60,016 bases of DNA from the NCBI GenBank assembly GCA_019233755.1, contig JAFAMD010000064.1, positions 1 through 60,016 of the forward strand. Direction: 5' to 3'. Positions 35,087-43,569 of the stretch are shown here, piece by piece. The notes under the pieces are model-generated. The model saw only the letters and a list, made by a program, of their open reading frames with translations. It did not search any database and was not told where the DNA came from. This DNA comes from Acidobacteriaceae bacterium. GTDB lineage: Bacteria > Acidobacteriota > Terriglobia > Bryobacterales > Bryobacteraceae. Position 1 is the stretch's first letter, and every line of letters starts with the position of its first letter. The position numbers and the translations under genes are program-made.

Positions 35087-37102
35087 TTAGCGATTTAGCT
35101 GCTGCGCGGGCGGAGCCGCAGGAAGTTCTGCCCGGAGGGAATCGTCGTAGCTGATGCCGTTCCTTTCGAGCAGCTCTCCGGTGGCTCGATCCAGGGCCAC
35201 ACGAGCTTTGATCCAAACGCTGCGCGCTGCAACTTCGGTGGAGCGTGCCTGCGCAAGATAACTCTCCTGCTGAATGACTAAGAAGTTTGTCGAGGCCCCC
35301 ACCGTTAGTTTGTCTCTTTCTGCATCAAGCAACTGTTCCTGGTAGATACGGCTCTGGATAGCGGCGTTCAGCGCCGATCGGGCGGTCTGAAGCGCAATCA
35401 GCGAGTTTTCCACTTCCGCCCTCACCTGGTTGGCAAGCAACTGGGTACGCGCTTGCGCCTGGCGCAGTTGTAGAAGGTCACGGGCGGCATCGGCCTGTGC
35501 AACATGATTCACGAGAGGCAGGCTGAACTGGATGCCCGCCTGGTAGATGTGCGACGTCCGCAGACTGCCAATCCCGAGGTCGGCGGGCGTTGTGATGACA
35601 CCGCTGCCGGGTGTGCCGAGCGCGATGAAGGGAACTTCGGAACCACCGCGTGTCTGGAAGTTGCCGATGATGTCAATTTCCGGGCGAGCAGCGTTTTGGG
35701 ACGCCTTCAACGCGACTTCCCCGCCCTGCACTTGCAAAGTTGCCTGCAGAAGATCAGGACGTGTCGCCAACGCTTCAGAGACGAGCCCGTCGATTGAGAC
35801 AGGATCGTCGTTTTCCGGGACGATGATATGGCTGGTCGGGATAACCGGCAGTTCGGAGAATATGGGATCTGCCGTGCCGCGGCGGGAAAGTTGCGATTTG
35901 AGGATCACTTCCTGCTGGCGAACAAGGCCCCTGGCCTGGATGAGATCGAGTTCGCTGGACGTGAGGAGCGCTTTGGCCTGGGTGAGGCCAAGAGGCGCGA
36001 GAGTTCCCTGCTCCACCTGCGCGACATCGTCTTCATAGAGCTTTTGTGCAGCCGCAAGAGTCTGCTTTTTAACCTCGGCGTTTTCGTTCAGGCTGACCAG
36101 ATCGTAGTAGAGGCGGGCGACGCCGTAAACGGTGCTGATGAGCTGCTGATAAAAAAGCAGCCGCGAAATCTTCTGGTTGATGTTTGCGATTTTTATAAAG
36201 CGAAGGTTCACGCCGCGGCCAAAACCGCGCAGAAGCGGCTGGCTAACCGTAATCGAAGTGTTAGGGCTGGCGAAGGGATTGTATTGCGATTGCGTGCTGT
36301 AAAGTGCCTGCGCTGCATTATTCAGATCAAGTTCCACTTGCGTCCCGGCGCTGAACCCTTGGATGAGAGCGTAGTTGGCCGTGATGAAGTTGAGCGTACT
36401 CGGCGAAGTCAAGCTGCTTGCGATAGGGCCAGGATTTTGCGTAGTTAGGAGAGCATTGTTTCCGCGCTGAAACCAGGTGTTCTGGCCAATGAAGGTGGGC
36501 TGGAATGCCGGGATGGGCGGACCTTCGGCGAAACCGGAAGCGCCTTGCACGGAAAGATCCGTCTGTGTTTCGGCCAGCACATTGAGCGAGGTCAGGTCAT
36601 TCACTGTGGGAGTGGTCGGAGTGACCGAAGATGCCGCGCTATTGAGCAACGGACTCCCAGGACCGCCAACGCCGGTCGGGCTCTCAGCAACGGAGTAGTC
36701 GAGACCGCGAAGAAGACCGCCGCCGGATGCACGAAGCACATCGGTCCCGGCAATGGAAAGATTGTAGCGGGCCACCTCTACATCGAGATTGTTCTCGACG
36801 GCGAGAGCAACAGCGTCATAGAGCGACAGGTACATGGCGCCATCGTGAACAAGGCTGCGCGCGCGGTCCGCAAGGCTGATCCGCAGCGGGGCAGCTTGCG
36901 GAATGCGATAAGGAGCCAGGAAGTCGAAAAAGTTCGACCGGCGGGCGATGTTCGCACTCTCCTCTCTCGGAGTACTTGTATCTAACTCGACGCGTTGCAG
37001 CACGGCGGCCGGCGGCTGGGCCGGGACCGTCTGCACCGATGGTGCGGAGTCTTGCGCGAAGGCGAGGCGCCACGCGAGAACTATGATGATCGAGGCTCTC
37101 AT
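35087..37102 (-). CDS. TolC-family outer membrane protein (RND pump partner)
   Basis: A 671-residue outer-membrane channel, longer than typical TolC proteins (about 450-500). It has a signal peptide (ASIIIVLAWRLAFAQ), then about 80 Pro/Ser-rich residues. Repeat one has LSLYDAVALAVENNLDVEVA and VSQPLLRGFGRGVNLRFI, an OEP signature. Repeat two has LVSEALATRPDLLQATLQVQ. The extra length is an N-terminal extension plus loops of the first repeat. It is the last gene of the RND operon, overlapping the adaptor stop by four bases. Confidence 0.9.
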   Translation of the reverse strand: MRASIIIVLAWRLAFAQDSAPSVQTVPAQPPAAVLQRVELDTSTPREESANIARRSNFFDFLAPYRIPQAAPLRISLADRARSLVHDGAMYLSLYDAVALAVENNLDVEVARYNLSIAGTDVLRASGGGLLRGLDYSVAESPTGVGGPGSPLLNSAASSVTPTTPTVNDLTSLNVLAETQTDLSVQGASGFAEGPPIPAFQPTFIGQNTWFQRGNNALLTTQNPGPIASSLTSPSTLNFITANYALIQGFSAGTQVELDLNNAAQALYSTQSQYNPFASPNTSITVSQPLLRGFGRGVNLRFIKIANINQKISRLLFYQQLISTVYGVARLYYDLVSLNENAEVKKQTLAAAQKLYEDDVAQVEQGTLAPLGLTQAKALLTSSELDLIQARGLVRQQEVILKSQLSRRGTADPIFSELPVIPTSHIIVPENDDPVSIDGLVSEALATRPDLLQATLQVQGGEVALKASQNAARPEIDIIGNFQTRGGSEVPFIALGTPGSGVITTPADLGIGSLRTSHIYQAGIQFSLPLVNHVAQADAARDLLQLRQAQARTQLLANQVRAEVENSLIALQTARSALNAAIQSRIYQEQLLDAERDKLTVGASTNFLVIQQESYLAQARSTEVAARSVWIKARVALDRATGELLERNGISYDDSLRAELPAAPPAQQLNR

Positions 37103-38517
37103 CGCTTCACAGAGCCGGCCGGGCTGCCCGGTGGCGGCGTATGCACAAACTGCGGCTGAATTCTTACGCCGTCCTGCACTTCATCGGAAACCGAGCGAGC
37201 GACGATATCGCCGGGTTTGAGCCCACTGATCACTTCCGTCTCATTGCCGTAATCGCGGCCGATAACGATGGGTTGAAAATGCACAGCGCAGTTCTCGTCG
37301 ACGAGCGCAACTACGTTTCGGGCGTTGCGAACGACGATGGATTCGCCCGGAACGAGCAGGGGCGGTGTTGCCTTGGCCTGCACGAGATTCGCTATCACAT
37401 ACATACCGGGCAGCAGACGCCCGTTGTGATTCGGGACCTGGATTTCAACGAGCAGTGTACGGGTGTTCTGGTCGATGGAGGAGGATGTGCGCGTCACGCG
37501 ACCATCGAACTTCTGATTCGAGCTTCCCTCAAAGAGCAGCTCAGCACGCTGGCCGACCTGAACGGCATTCGTATAGGCCTCCGGAATGGAAACGAGAACG
37601 CGCAAAGGATCGATGCTGGCGATCGAGAACAACTGGCCCCCCTGAGCGCCGCCGGTGGACGGAGTGACATTGGCGGAAAGGCCCTGCGCGCCGCTATTAT
37701 TACCTTGCGCGGCCGCCTGTGTGGTACCGGAAACGGCCTCGGAAGAAGTACCAAGCCCGCCACCCGCAGCGGTGATAAGCGAACCCATGTCGACGTTGCG
37801 GGCGGTTATGATGCCGCTGAACGGCGCGGTAACACGTTCGTACTGTTGAAGCACGAGCAAGCGGTCAAGATTGTCTTTATTGGCCTGGACCGTGTTTTCC
37901 GTGGCACGTACGTTCGCTTCACCGACACGGAAATTCGCTTCCTGCGTATCACCATCCTGACGGGAAAAGACGCCCTTCGCAACCAGAACCTTGTAACGGT
38001 CCCAGGTGACTTTGGCGAGGTAGAGCTGTGCCTGCATCTGCACCAGGCTGGACTCGCTCTGCCGTAGAGTAGAACGGGCCTGCGCAACCTGCTTGTCCAG
38101 ATCTGGCGCATCAACGGTGGCGAGCAATTGTCCCGCGTGGACGCGATCGCCAATATCCACCAGGCGCTTGCTTAAATAGCCAGACGCACGCGCATAAATA
38201 TAGGCCTCCGTGTAAGCCTGGCTGGTGCCGGGAATCATGAGCTGATCGGTAGAAGGAGCACGCTCAATGCGCACGACTTCTACGCGCGGAAGCGCTTCGG
38301 TTCGTTCTTTAGCTTGCCGGTCAATAATTTCTTCGCGTTTGTGACGCGGCAGCCAGCCAAGAAGGACCACTAGCACCGCAGCGACAACGACGAGAAGAAT
38401 AAAGACACCCCAATGGCGTGCCGAGTGGCGATGCGCCGGATTGTCGCTCTTCCGGCCGTCGTCTCCCGCGTGTGGCTGCTGCGTTTCGGGAACGTCCGCG
38501 GCTGGATCGTTAGCCAT
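37099..38517 (-). CDS. RND efflux periplasmic adaptor subunit
   Basis: A 472-residue membrane fusion protein. One N-terminal helix (WGVFILLVVVAAVLVVLLGW, about 35-54) anchors it. A lipoyl half (GYLSKRLVDIGDRVHAGQLLA), a coiled-coil hairpin with RQDGDTQEANFRVGEANVRA, the second lipoyl half (ERVTAPFSGIITARNVDMG) and beta-barrel and membrane-proximal domains follow. A Gly/Ser/Gln-rich insert of about 45 residues lies after ARNVDMGSLIT (about 255-300), inside the second lipoyl region. The gap to the RND gene is two bases. Confidence 0.92.
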   Translation of the reverse strand: MANDPAADVPETQQPHAGDDGRKSDNPAHRHSARHWGVFILLVVVAAVLVVLLGWLPRHKREEIIDRQAKERTEALPRVEVVRIERAPSTDQLMIPGTSQAYTEAYIYARASGYLSKRLVDIGDRVHAGQLLATVDAPDLDKQVAQARSTLRQSESSLVQMQAQLYLAKVTWDRYKVLVAKGVFSRQDGDTQEANFRVGEANVRATENTVQANKDNLDRLLVLQQYERVTAPFSGIITARNVDMGSLITAAGGGLGTSSEAVSGTTQAAAQGNNSGAQGLSANVTPSTGGAQGGQLFSIASIDPLRVLVSIPEAYTNAVQVGQRAELLFEGSSNQKFDGRVTRTSSSIDQNTRTLLVEIQVPNHNGRLLPGMYVIANLVQAKATPPLLVPGESIVVRNARNVVALVDENCAVHFQPIVIGRDYGNETEVISGLKPGDIVARSVSDEVQDGVRIQPQFVHTPPPGSPAGSVKR

Positions 38518-38519
38518 TG

Positions 38520-41500
38520 TTACGACTCCTGCGGGCGCGCCCGGTCGTGCTGCGGGACCGGCCCTCCCCCTGGGGTAATCTCCCCTTTATACTCCCTGTC
38601 AATCCTTTCGTCATAGTTGATCGGCGGTTTACCGCGCAGGAAGGAGTAGATGATGGGCACAATGAACAAAGTGCTGAGAGTGGCTACAAGCAAGCCGCCA
38701 ATCACCGCCCGACCGAGCGGAGCGTTCTGCTCGCCGCCCTCCCCGAATGCTAGAGCCATAGGCAGCATGCCGATGATCATCGCAAGCGCCGTCATACAGA
38801 CAGGCCGCAAACGGATATAGCCGGCCGAGAGTGCAGCTTCCAGTTCATTCTTGTTCTTGGCGCGCTCGTCGTTGGCAAATACAACGAGCAGAATGGAGTT
38901 GGCCGTTGCGACTCCGATGGTCATGATGGAACCCATCAGGGAAGGCACACTGAAGGTCGTCTGGGTGAGATAGAGCATCCAGAGAATGCCCGAGAACGCG
39001 CCCGGCAGCGCCATGAGAATGATGAACGGGTCGAGCCAGCTCTGGAAATTAACGGCCATCAGGAGGTAAACGATGATAACTGCAAAGGCGATGCCGAGTT
39101 CGAGCCGCGAGAAGGAGTGCTCCATGGTCGCAACCTCGCCGCGAAGATCGAGAAATGTGCCACCGGGCAGGTTCTTGGTTCGATTCAGAATGCTGTGAAT
39201 CTGATCAGCGGCGCTACCCAGGTCGTTCTGATCGACGTCGGCGTAGATGTCAAAGGTGGGTTGAATGTTGTAGTGGTCAATGACAATCGCCGATGCATCA
39301 CGTTTGAGAGTTGCCAGGTTCGCGAGCAACTGGCTGTTAGTTCCCGATGGGGAAGTAATTGGGGTACGCTGGAGTGCCTCGAAGGAATCGATGCGGTAGT
39401 ACGGAGCCTGCACCACAACCTGGTAGTTGACGCCGGTTTGGGGATTGAGCCACTGGTTCGGAGCAGTCTGCCCCGTACCGGATAGCGAGATGAGTGTGCT
39501 GTTGGCGACGTCCGCCTGCCGCAGGCCGAGTTGCTCGGCCTTGCTGCGATCCACGTTCACGTCAACGGTGGGATACGCGACTTGCTCGTGCAGGTGGGCA
39601 TCTACGATACCCGGAATGGCCTGAATCTGCCGGAGAAGGTTACGCGCGATCTGGTAATTCTGTTCCGGGTTGCGGCCGACCACCTGGACATCGATGGGCG
39701 CCGGAAGACCGAAATCGAGAATCTGATTCGTCATGTTCGCGGGCGTAAAGAAGAATGTCTCTGCCGGAAACCTTTGGGCAAGCTGTGCGCGCAACTCGCG
39801 GGTGAACTCGAGAGTTCTGCGCGGACCGGGCGTGAGCGAGATGGAGATATCGCCGTCGGAGTTGCTGATGGTAGCGTTGCTGCCGAACGCGAGATTGATG
39901 CCGCTGGCGGGCAGGCCGATATTATCGAGAATCATTTCGATCCGATCGGCCGGAAGAATCTTGCGGATTTCGGCTTCGATTTGAGCAAAGATCACTTCCG
40001 ATTGCTCGACGCGCGTGCCGGTGGGCGGTACGACGTGAAGTTTCATCTGGCCGGAATCGACGTACGGAAAGAAGTCGCGCCCGATAACAGAGATCAGACT
40101 CATGGAGCCGGCCACAAAAAGTCCAAACAGGCCAAGCACGATGGCGCGATGATGCAGGCTCCATTCGAGCCAAGCGCGGTAGCGGGTACGGAGTCTTTCA
40201 AATTGCACATTGAAGCGCTCATGGAAATGCCACACCCAGTTTTGAGCTACCTTTGGCTCCGGTTCTCCCTCCCTGTGCTGATACAACTCCACTTCAGCAG
40301 GCAAAAGGTAATGCATCATCGGCGGGACCAAGGTGCGGGAAAGAAAGTAAGATGCGAGCATCGCAAACACAACGGCCATGGCAAGAGGAGTAAACAGGAA
40401 CTTGGCGGGTCCACTGAGCAACAGAACCGGCGTGAATACGATGCAAATACAGAGCGTGGACACGAGCGCGGGCGCGGCAACCTGGCTGGCACTGTCGAGT
40501 ATGGCGTGAACCAACGGATTGCCGATACGCTCGAGATTGCGGTGCGTATTCTCGATTTCGACCGTAGCGTCGTCGACAAGAATACCGACCGCCAGGGCCA
40601 AACCGCCAAGCGTCATTACGTTAATGGTTTGACCGAGCGCAGCCAGGATGCAGATGGAGGTGAGGATCGACAGCGGGATGGAGATGCAGACGATCAGTGT
40701 GCTGCGCCAACTGCCAAGGAACAGGAGGATCATCAGGGCTGTGAGACCCGCTGCAATGCCGGCCTCGCGCAGCACTTCATCGATTGAATTGCGGACAAAG
40801 ATGGATTGATCGAACAGCGGCGTAATACGAAGCGCAGGAGGCAGATCCGCCTTCACACGCGGCAGAGCATTCTTAACCCCTTTGACGATATCGAGCGTAG
40901 ATGCCCGTCCATTCTTCAAGACGGCGAGGAAGGAGGATCGGCGCCCGTTTTGGCGAACAATATTGGTCTGCACGGCGTAGCCATTCCGGACCTGGGCAAC
41001 GTCCTTCATGTAAACGATGGCGCCGTTCGAAGCGCGAACCGGCAGATCGTTCATAGCCTCGACGGTAAGCGGGCTGCTATTCGTTTTAACCAGGTATTCG
41101 AGATTGCCGATGCGAGCAGTGCCGGCCGGCAGGATCAAATTCTGCGCCCCGAGGGCCGCTGAAACATCAGAAGCGGAAAGATGTTTTGCGTAGAGCGCAT
41201 CAGGATTGATATCGACCATGACCTGTCGGAACTTTCCGCCAAAAGGAAGCGGAACAGAGGCGCCCTGCACAGTAGCAAGGCGTGTACGGATGAAGTTCAA
41301 ACCGAGGTCGAAAAGATCTTGTTCGGTGAGGCCTTCACCCGAAAGACCCAGTGTGAGAATTGGAACGCTGGATGCATCGAATTTCAGAATGTTCGGCGGG
41401 AACGTGCCGGGTGGAAGGACGCGCAGGATAGTCTGCACAAGAGCGGTAATCTGCGAAATCGCGAGGTCGACTTTTACCCTGGGCTGAAAATAGACGCGAA

Positions 41501-41774
41501 TGACTGCTACGCCGGTGTACGACTCCGATTCAATGTGCTCGATATCGTTCACGGTGGTGGTCATGGCGCGCTCGCAGACCGTTACGATGCGCTTTTCCAC
41601 TTCGTCCGGAGTGAGACCGTTATAGCTCCAGACGACGCTTACAACGGGAATATCGATGTAGGGAAATATGTCCTTCTGCGTGACAGTGGCGGCGAGCGCA
41701 CCCAGAATCAGGACCAGAACCGAAAAAACGACAAACGTATAAGGCCTGCGTAACGCGAGGTGAACAATCCACAT
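38520..41774 (-). CDS. RND-family efflux pump inner membrane subunit (AcrB-like)
   Basis: A 1084-residue proton-driven transporter with the usual 12-helix duplicated architecture. The first helix reads RPYTFVVFSVLVLILGALAA. The helix 4 motif GGLALAVGILVDDATVEIEN has the Asp pair of the proton relay, with the second-half helices at LELGIAFAVIIVYLLMAVNF and SIMTIGVATANSILLVVF. Length fits the AcrB/MdtB type. Together with the adaptor and TolC it forms a three-gene operon. No regulator is adjacent, so control is unknown. Confidence 0.94.
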   Translation of the reverse strand: MWIVHLALRRPYTFVVFSVLVLILGALAATVTQKDIFPYIDIPVVSVVWSYNGLTPDEVEKRIVTVCERAMTTTVNDIEHIESESYTGVAVIRVYFQPRVKVDLAISQITALVQTILRVLPPGTFPPNILKFDASSVPILTLGLSGEGLTEQDLFDLGLNFIRTRLATVQGASVPLPFGGKFRQVMVDINPDALYAKHLSASDVSAALGAQNLILPAGTARIGNLEYLVKTNSSPLTVEAMNDLPVRASNGAIVYMKDVAQVRNGYAVQTNIVRQNGRRSSFLAVLKNGRASTLDIVKGVKNALPRVKADLPPALRITPLFDQSIFVRNSIDEVLREAGIAAGLTALMILLFLGSWRSTLIVCISIPLSILTSICILAALGQTINVMTLGGLALAVGILVDDATVEIENTHRNLERIGNPLVHAILDSASQVAAPALVSTLCICIVFTPVLLLSGPAKFLFTPLAMAVVFAMLASYFLSRTLVPPMMHYLLPAEVELYQHREGEPEPKVAQNWVWHFHERFNVQFERLRTRYRAWLEWSLHHRAIVLGLFGLFVAGSMSLISVIGRDFFPYVDSGQMKLHVVPPTGTRVEQSEVIFAQIEAEIRKILPADRIEMILDNIGLPASGINLAFGSNATISNSDGDISISLTPGPRRTLEFTRELRAQLAQRFPAETFFFTPANMTNQILDFGLPAPIDVQVVGRNPEQNYQIARNLLRQIQAIPGIVDAHLHEQVAYPTVDVNVDRSKAEQLGLRQADVANSTLISLSGTGQTAPNQWLNPQTGVNYQVVVQAPYYRIDSFEALQRTPITSPSGTNSQLLANLATLKRDASAIVIDHYNIQPTFDIYADVDQNDLGSAADQIHSILNRTKNLPGGTFLDLRGEVATMEHSFSRLELGIAFAVIIVYLLMAVNFQSWLDPFIILMALPGAFSGILWMLYLTQTTFSVPSLMGSIMTIGVATANSILLVVFANDERAKNKNELEAALSAGYIRLRPVCMTALAMIIGMLPMALAFGEGGEQNAPLGRAVIGGLLVATLSTLFIVPIIYSFLRGKPPINYDERIDREYKGEITPGGGPVPQHDRARPQES

Positions 41775-42087
41775 TCAGGCACTCACAAGCATGAAAGGTG
41801 ACGCCGCCGACAGAGGGTGTGGTTACTTAAAGCCCGCAAACATGCTAAATAGACAGCGAATACCGGCAAAGGCAAGCTGCTTCTCCTTGACCCCCCATTG
41901 AATTCATATCACTGATCGGCCTGGTGACTGGCGGCGTATTTCAAAGCGTGCGCGCCATTCGAACCTGGAAGTGGCGAGCTTGTGCACGAATTGTGGACCG
42001 GTGCGCGTCAAACAACGTTTCGGCATCCGGTAGAAAGGCTAGTGGAAATTGGCGTCAAAAGCCGCGCAGTCTGGGGAGAACAGTTAT
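41775..42087. other. Intergenic region between RND operon and flavoprotein gene
   Basis: 313 bases between divergent genes. It must hold the promoter of the RND operon (reverse) and of the flavoprotein (forward). I see GGGGAGAA seven bases before the flavoprotein start as ribosome-binding site, but no convincing -35/-10 pair, palindrome or RNA gene. Confidence 0.5.
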
Positions 42088-43470
42088 ATGCCAAATGAAA
42101 TCGTGCACTACGACGCAATCGTAATCGGCTCGGGGCAGGGCGGAAACCCACTGGCTCAGCAACTGGCCGCGCGCGGGGAAAAGGTAGCGCTGGTTGAATC
42201 CGGCAAGCTCGGCGGCACGTGCATCAATACGGGCTGTACGCCGACCAAAACGATGGTAGCGAGCGCCCAGGTGGCGCATTATGCCCGCAACGCCTGGCGG
42301 TGGGGAGTGCAAGCTCAGGATGCACGGGTAGATCTACCCGCCATTATTCAGCGGAAGGATGAGGTGGTGGCCAGGTTCCGCTCCGGATGGGAGAAAGCAG
42401 TAGATCAGCCCGGCCATCCGGAATGGCATCGGGGACAGGCTCGCTTTATCGGACCGAAGCAGGTTCGGGTGGGCGAGCACACGCTCCAGGGCAAACGGAT
42501 TTTTATCGATACGGGGTCAGAGCCTGCGATTCCGCCGCTGAAGGGCTTGGACGTAACGCCGTATCTCACAAACGAGACACTGCTCGAGCTGCGCGAGCTG
42601 CCGGAACACCTGGTTGTACTCGGCGGCGGTTACGTGGGGCTTGAGTTCGGGCAGATGTTTCGGCGCTTCGGCAGCAAAGTGACGATCGTGCAGAGTGCCG
42701 AGCGCATCCTGCAGCAAGAGGACGAGGATGTGACGGCAGAGCTGCAGAAATGCCTGGAAGCGGAGGGCATACGTCTTCTGCTGAAAGCGCGAGCAACGAA
42801 GGTGGAGGGGCGGGCAGGCGAGATAGAGGTGACAGTACCCGACGCGAACGGGGAGCAGACAGTGCAAGGTACGCATCTGCTGTTGGCAGCAGGACGAAGC
42901 CCGCGGACGCGGCATCTCGATCTCGAAAAGACAGGCGTGAAAACCAATGAGAAGGGCTATATCATGGTGAACGATCGCCTGGAAACCGGTGCGCCGGATG
43001 TTTGGGCAATCGGCGACGTGACCGGCGGCCCTGCATTTACCCACATTTCCTACAACGATTACCAGATCATTTACGGCAATCTCTATGAAGGCAAGCAGCT
43101 GAGCACAAAGAAACGGCTGGTGCCTTATGCGGTGTATACGGATCCGACCTTAGGGCGCGTGGGAATGACCGAAAAGCAGGCACGCGCGAGCGGACGAAAA
43201 CTGAAGATCGGCAAGGTGCCTATGACCAACGTGGCGCGCGCAATCGAGCGGTCGGAAACGGCTGGCTTCATGAAGCTGGTGGTGGATGCGGAGACCGACC
43301 TCGTAGTGGGCGCGGCGATTCTCAGCTCGGAAGGCGGCGAACTCGTGCAGATTCTAAGCACACTGATGCTGGCAGAAAAGCCGTACACGATGCTGAAGGG
43401 TGCGATCTACATTCATCCCACCCTGGCGGAAGGGTTTTTCGGATTGATGGAGAGCGTCAAGGCAGTGTAG
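42088..43470 (+). CDS. Pyridine nucleotide-disulfide oxidoreductase (mercuric reductase / Lpd-like)
   Basis: A 460-residue FAD flavoprotein. YDAIVIGSGQGGNPLAQQLA binds FAD and GTCINTGCTPTK holds the redox cysteines Cys45 and Cys50. LVVLGGGYVGLEFGQMFRRF binds NAD(P)H, GAPDVWAIGDVTG completes the FAD site, and YIHPTLAE near residue 443 has the catalytic His. No N-terminal metal-binding domain and no C-terminal vicinal Cys pair are present, so true mercuric reductase is unlikely. Lipoamide or another disulfide may be the substrate, but no 2-oxoacid dehydrogenase genes are near. The start is ATG 42088 with GGGGAGAA upstream. Confidence 0.88.
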   Translation: MPNEIVHYDAIVIGSGQGGNPLAQQLAARGEKVALVESGKLGGTCINTGCTPTKTMVASAQVAHYARNAWRWGVQAQDARVDLPAIIQRKDEVVARFRSGWEKAVDQPGHPEWHRGQARFIGPKQVRVGEHTLQGKRIFIDTGSEPAIPPLKGLDVTPYLTNETLLELRELPEHLVVLGGGYVGLEFGQMFRRFGSKVTIVQSAERILQQEDEDVTAELQKCLEAEGIRLLLKARATKVEGRAGEIEVTVPDANGEQTVQGTHLLLAAGRSPRTRHLDLEKTGVKTNEKGYIMVNDRLETGAPDVWAIGDVTGGPAFTHISYNDYQIIYGNLYEGKQLSTKKRLVPYAVYTDPTLGRVGMTEKQARASGRKLKIGKVPMTNVARAIERSETAGFMKLVVDAETDLVVGAAILSSEGGELVQILSTLMLAEKPYTMLKGAIYIHPTLAEGFFGLMESVKAV

Positions 43471-43507
43471 TGTGCAGCCGCTTGATCCGAACTTGACATG
43501 ACTTGCA

Positions 43508-43554
43508 GCGACGGCAAAGTCTGGCCTCGGTTTTCCGTAAGACTCTGCCGTCGC
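43508..43554. terminator. Hairpin between convergent genes, possible bidirectional terminator
   Basis: GCGACGGCAAAGTCT (43508-43522) pairs with AGACTCTGCCGTCGC (43540-43554) with one mismatch, around a 17-base loop. It lies in the 99-base gap where the flavoprotein gene and the NHL-repeat gene converge. The T content after the stem is low, so termination is plausible but not certain. Confidence 0.55.
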
Positions 43555-43569
43555 CTTTACCTTCCTTAC

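Noticed and set aside
39531..40787. A 418-codon open frame antisense to the RND pump gene
   Set aside because: It lies fully inside a well-supported gene on the other strand, has no family motif and is rich in Arg/Gly/His, as expected for a shadow frame in GC-rich DNA.
42088..43470. Mercuric reductase with a mer operon
   Set aside because: The redox CxxxxC and folds fit the wider family, but there is no C-terminal vicinal Cys pair, no N-terminal metal-binding domain and no mer gene nearby.
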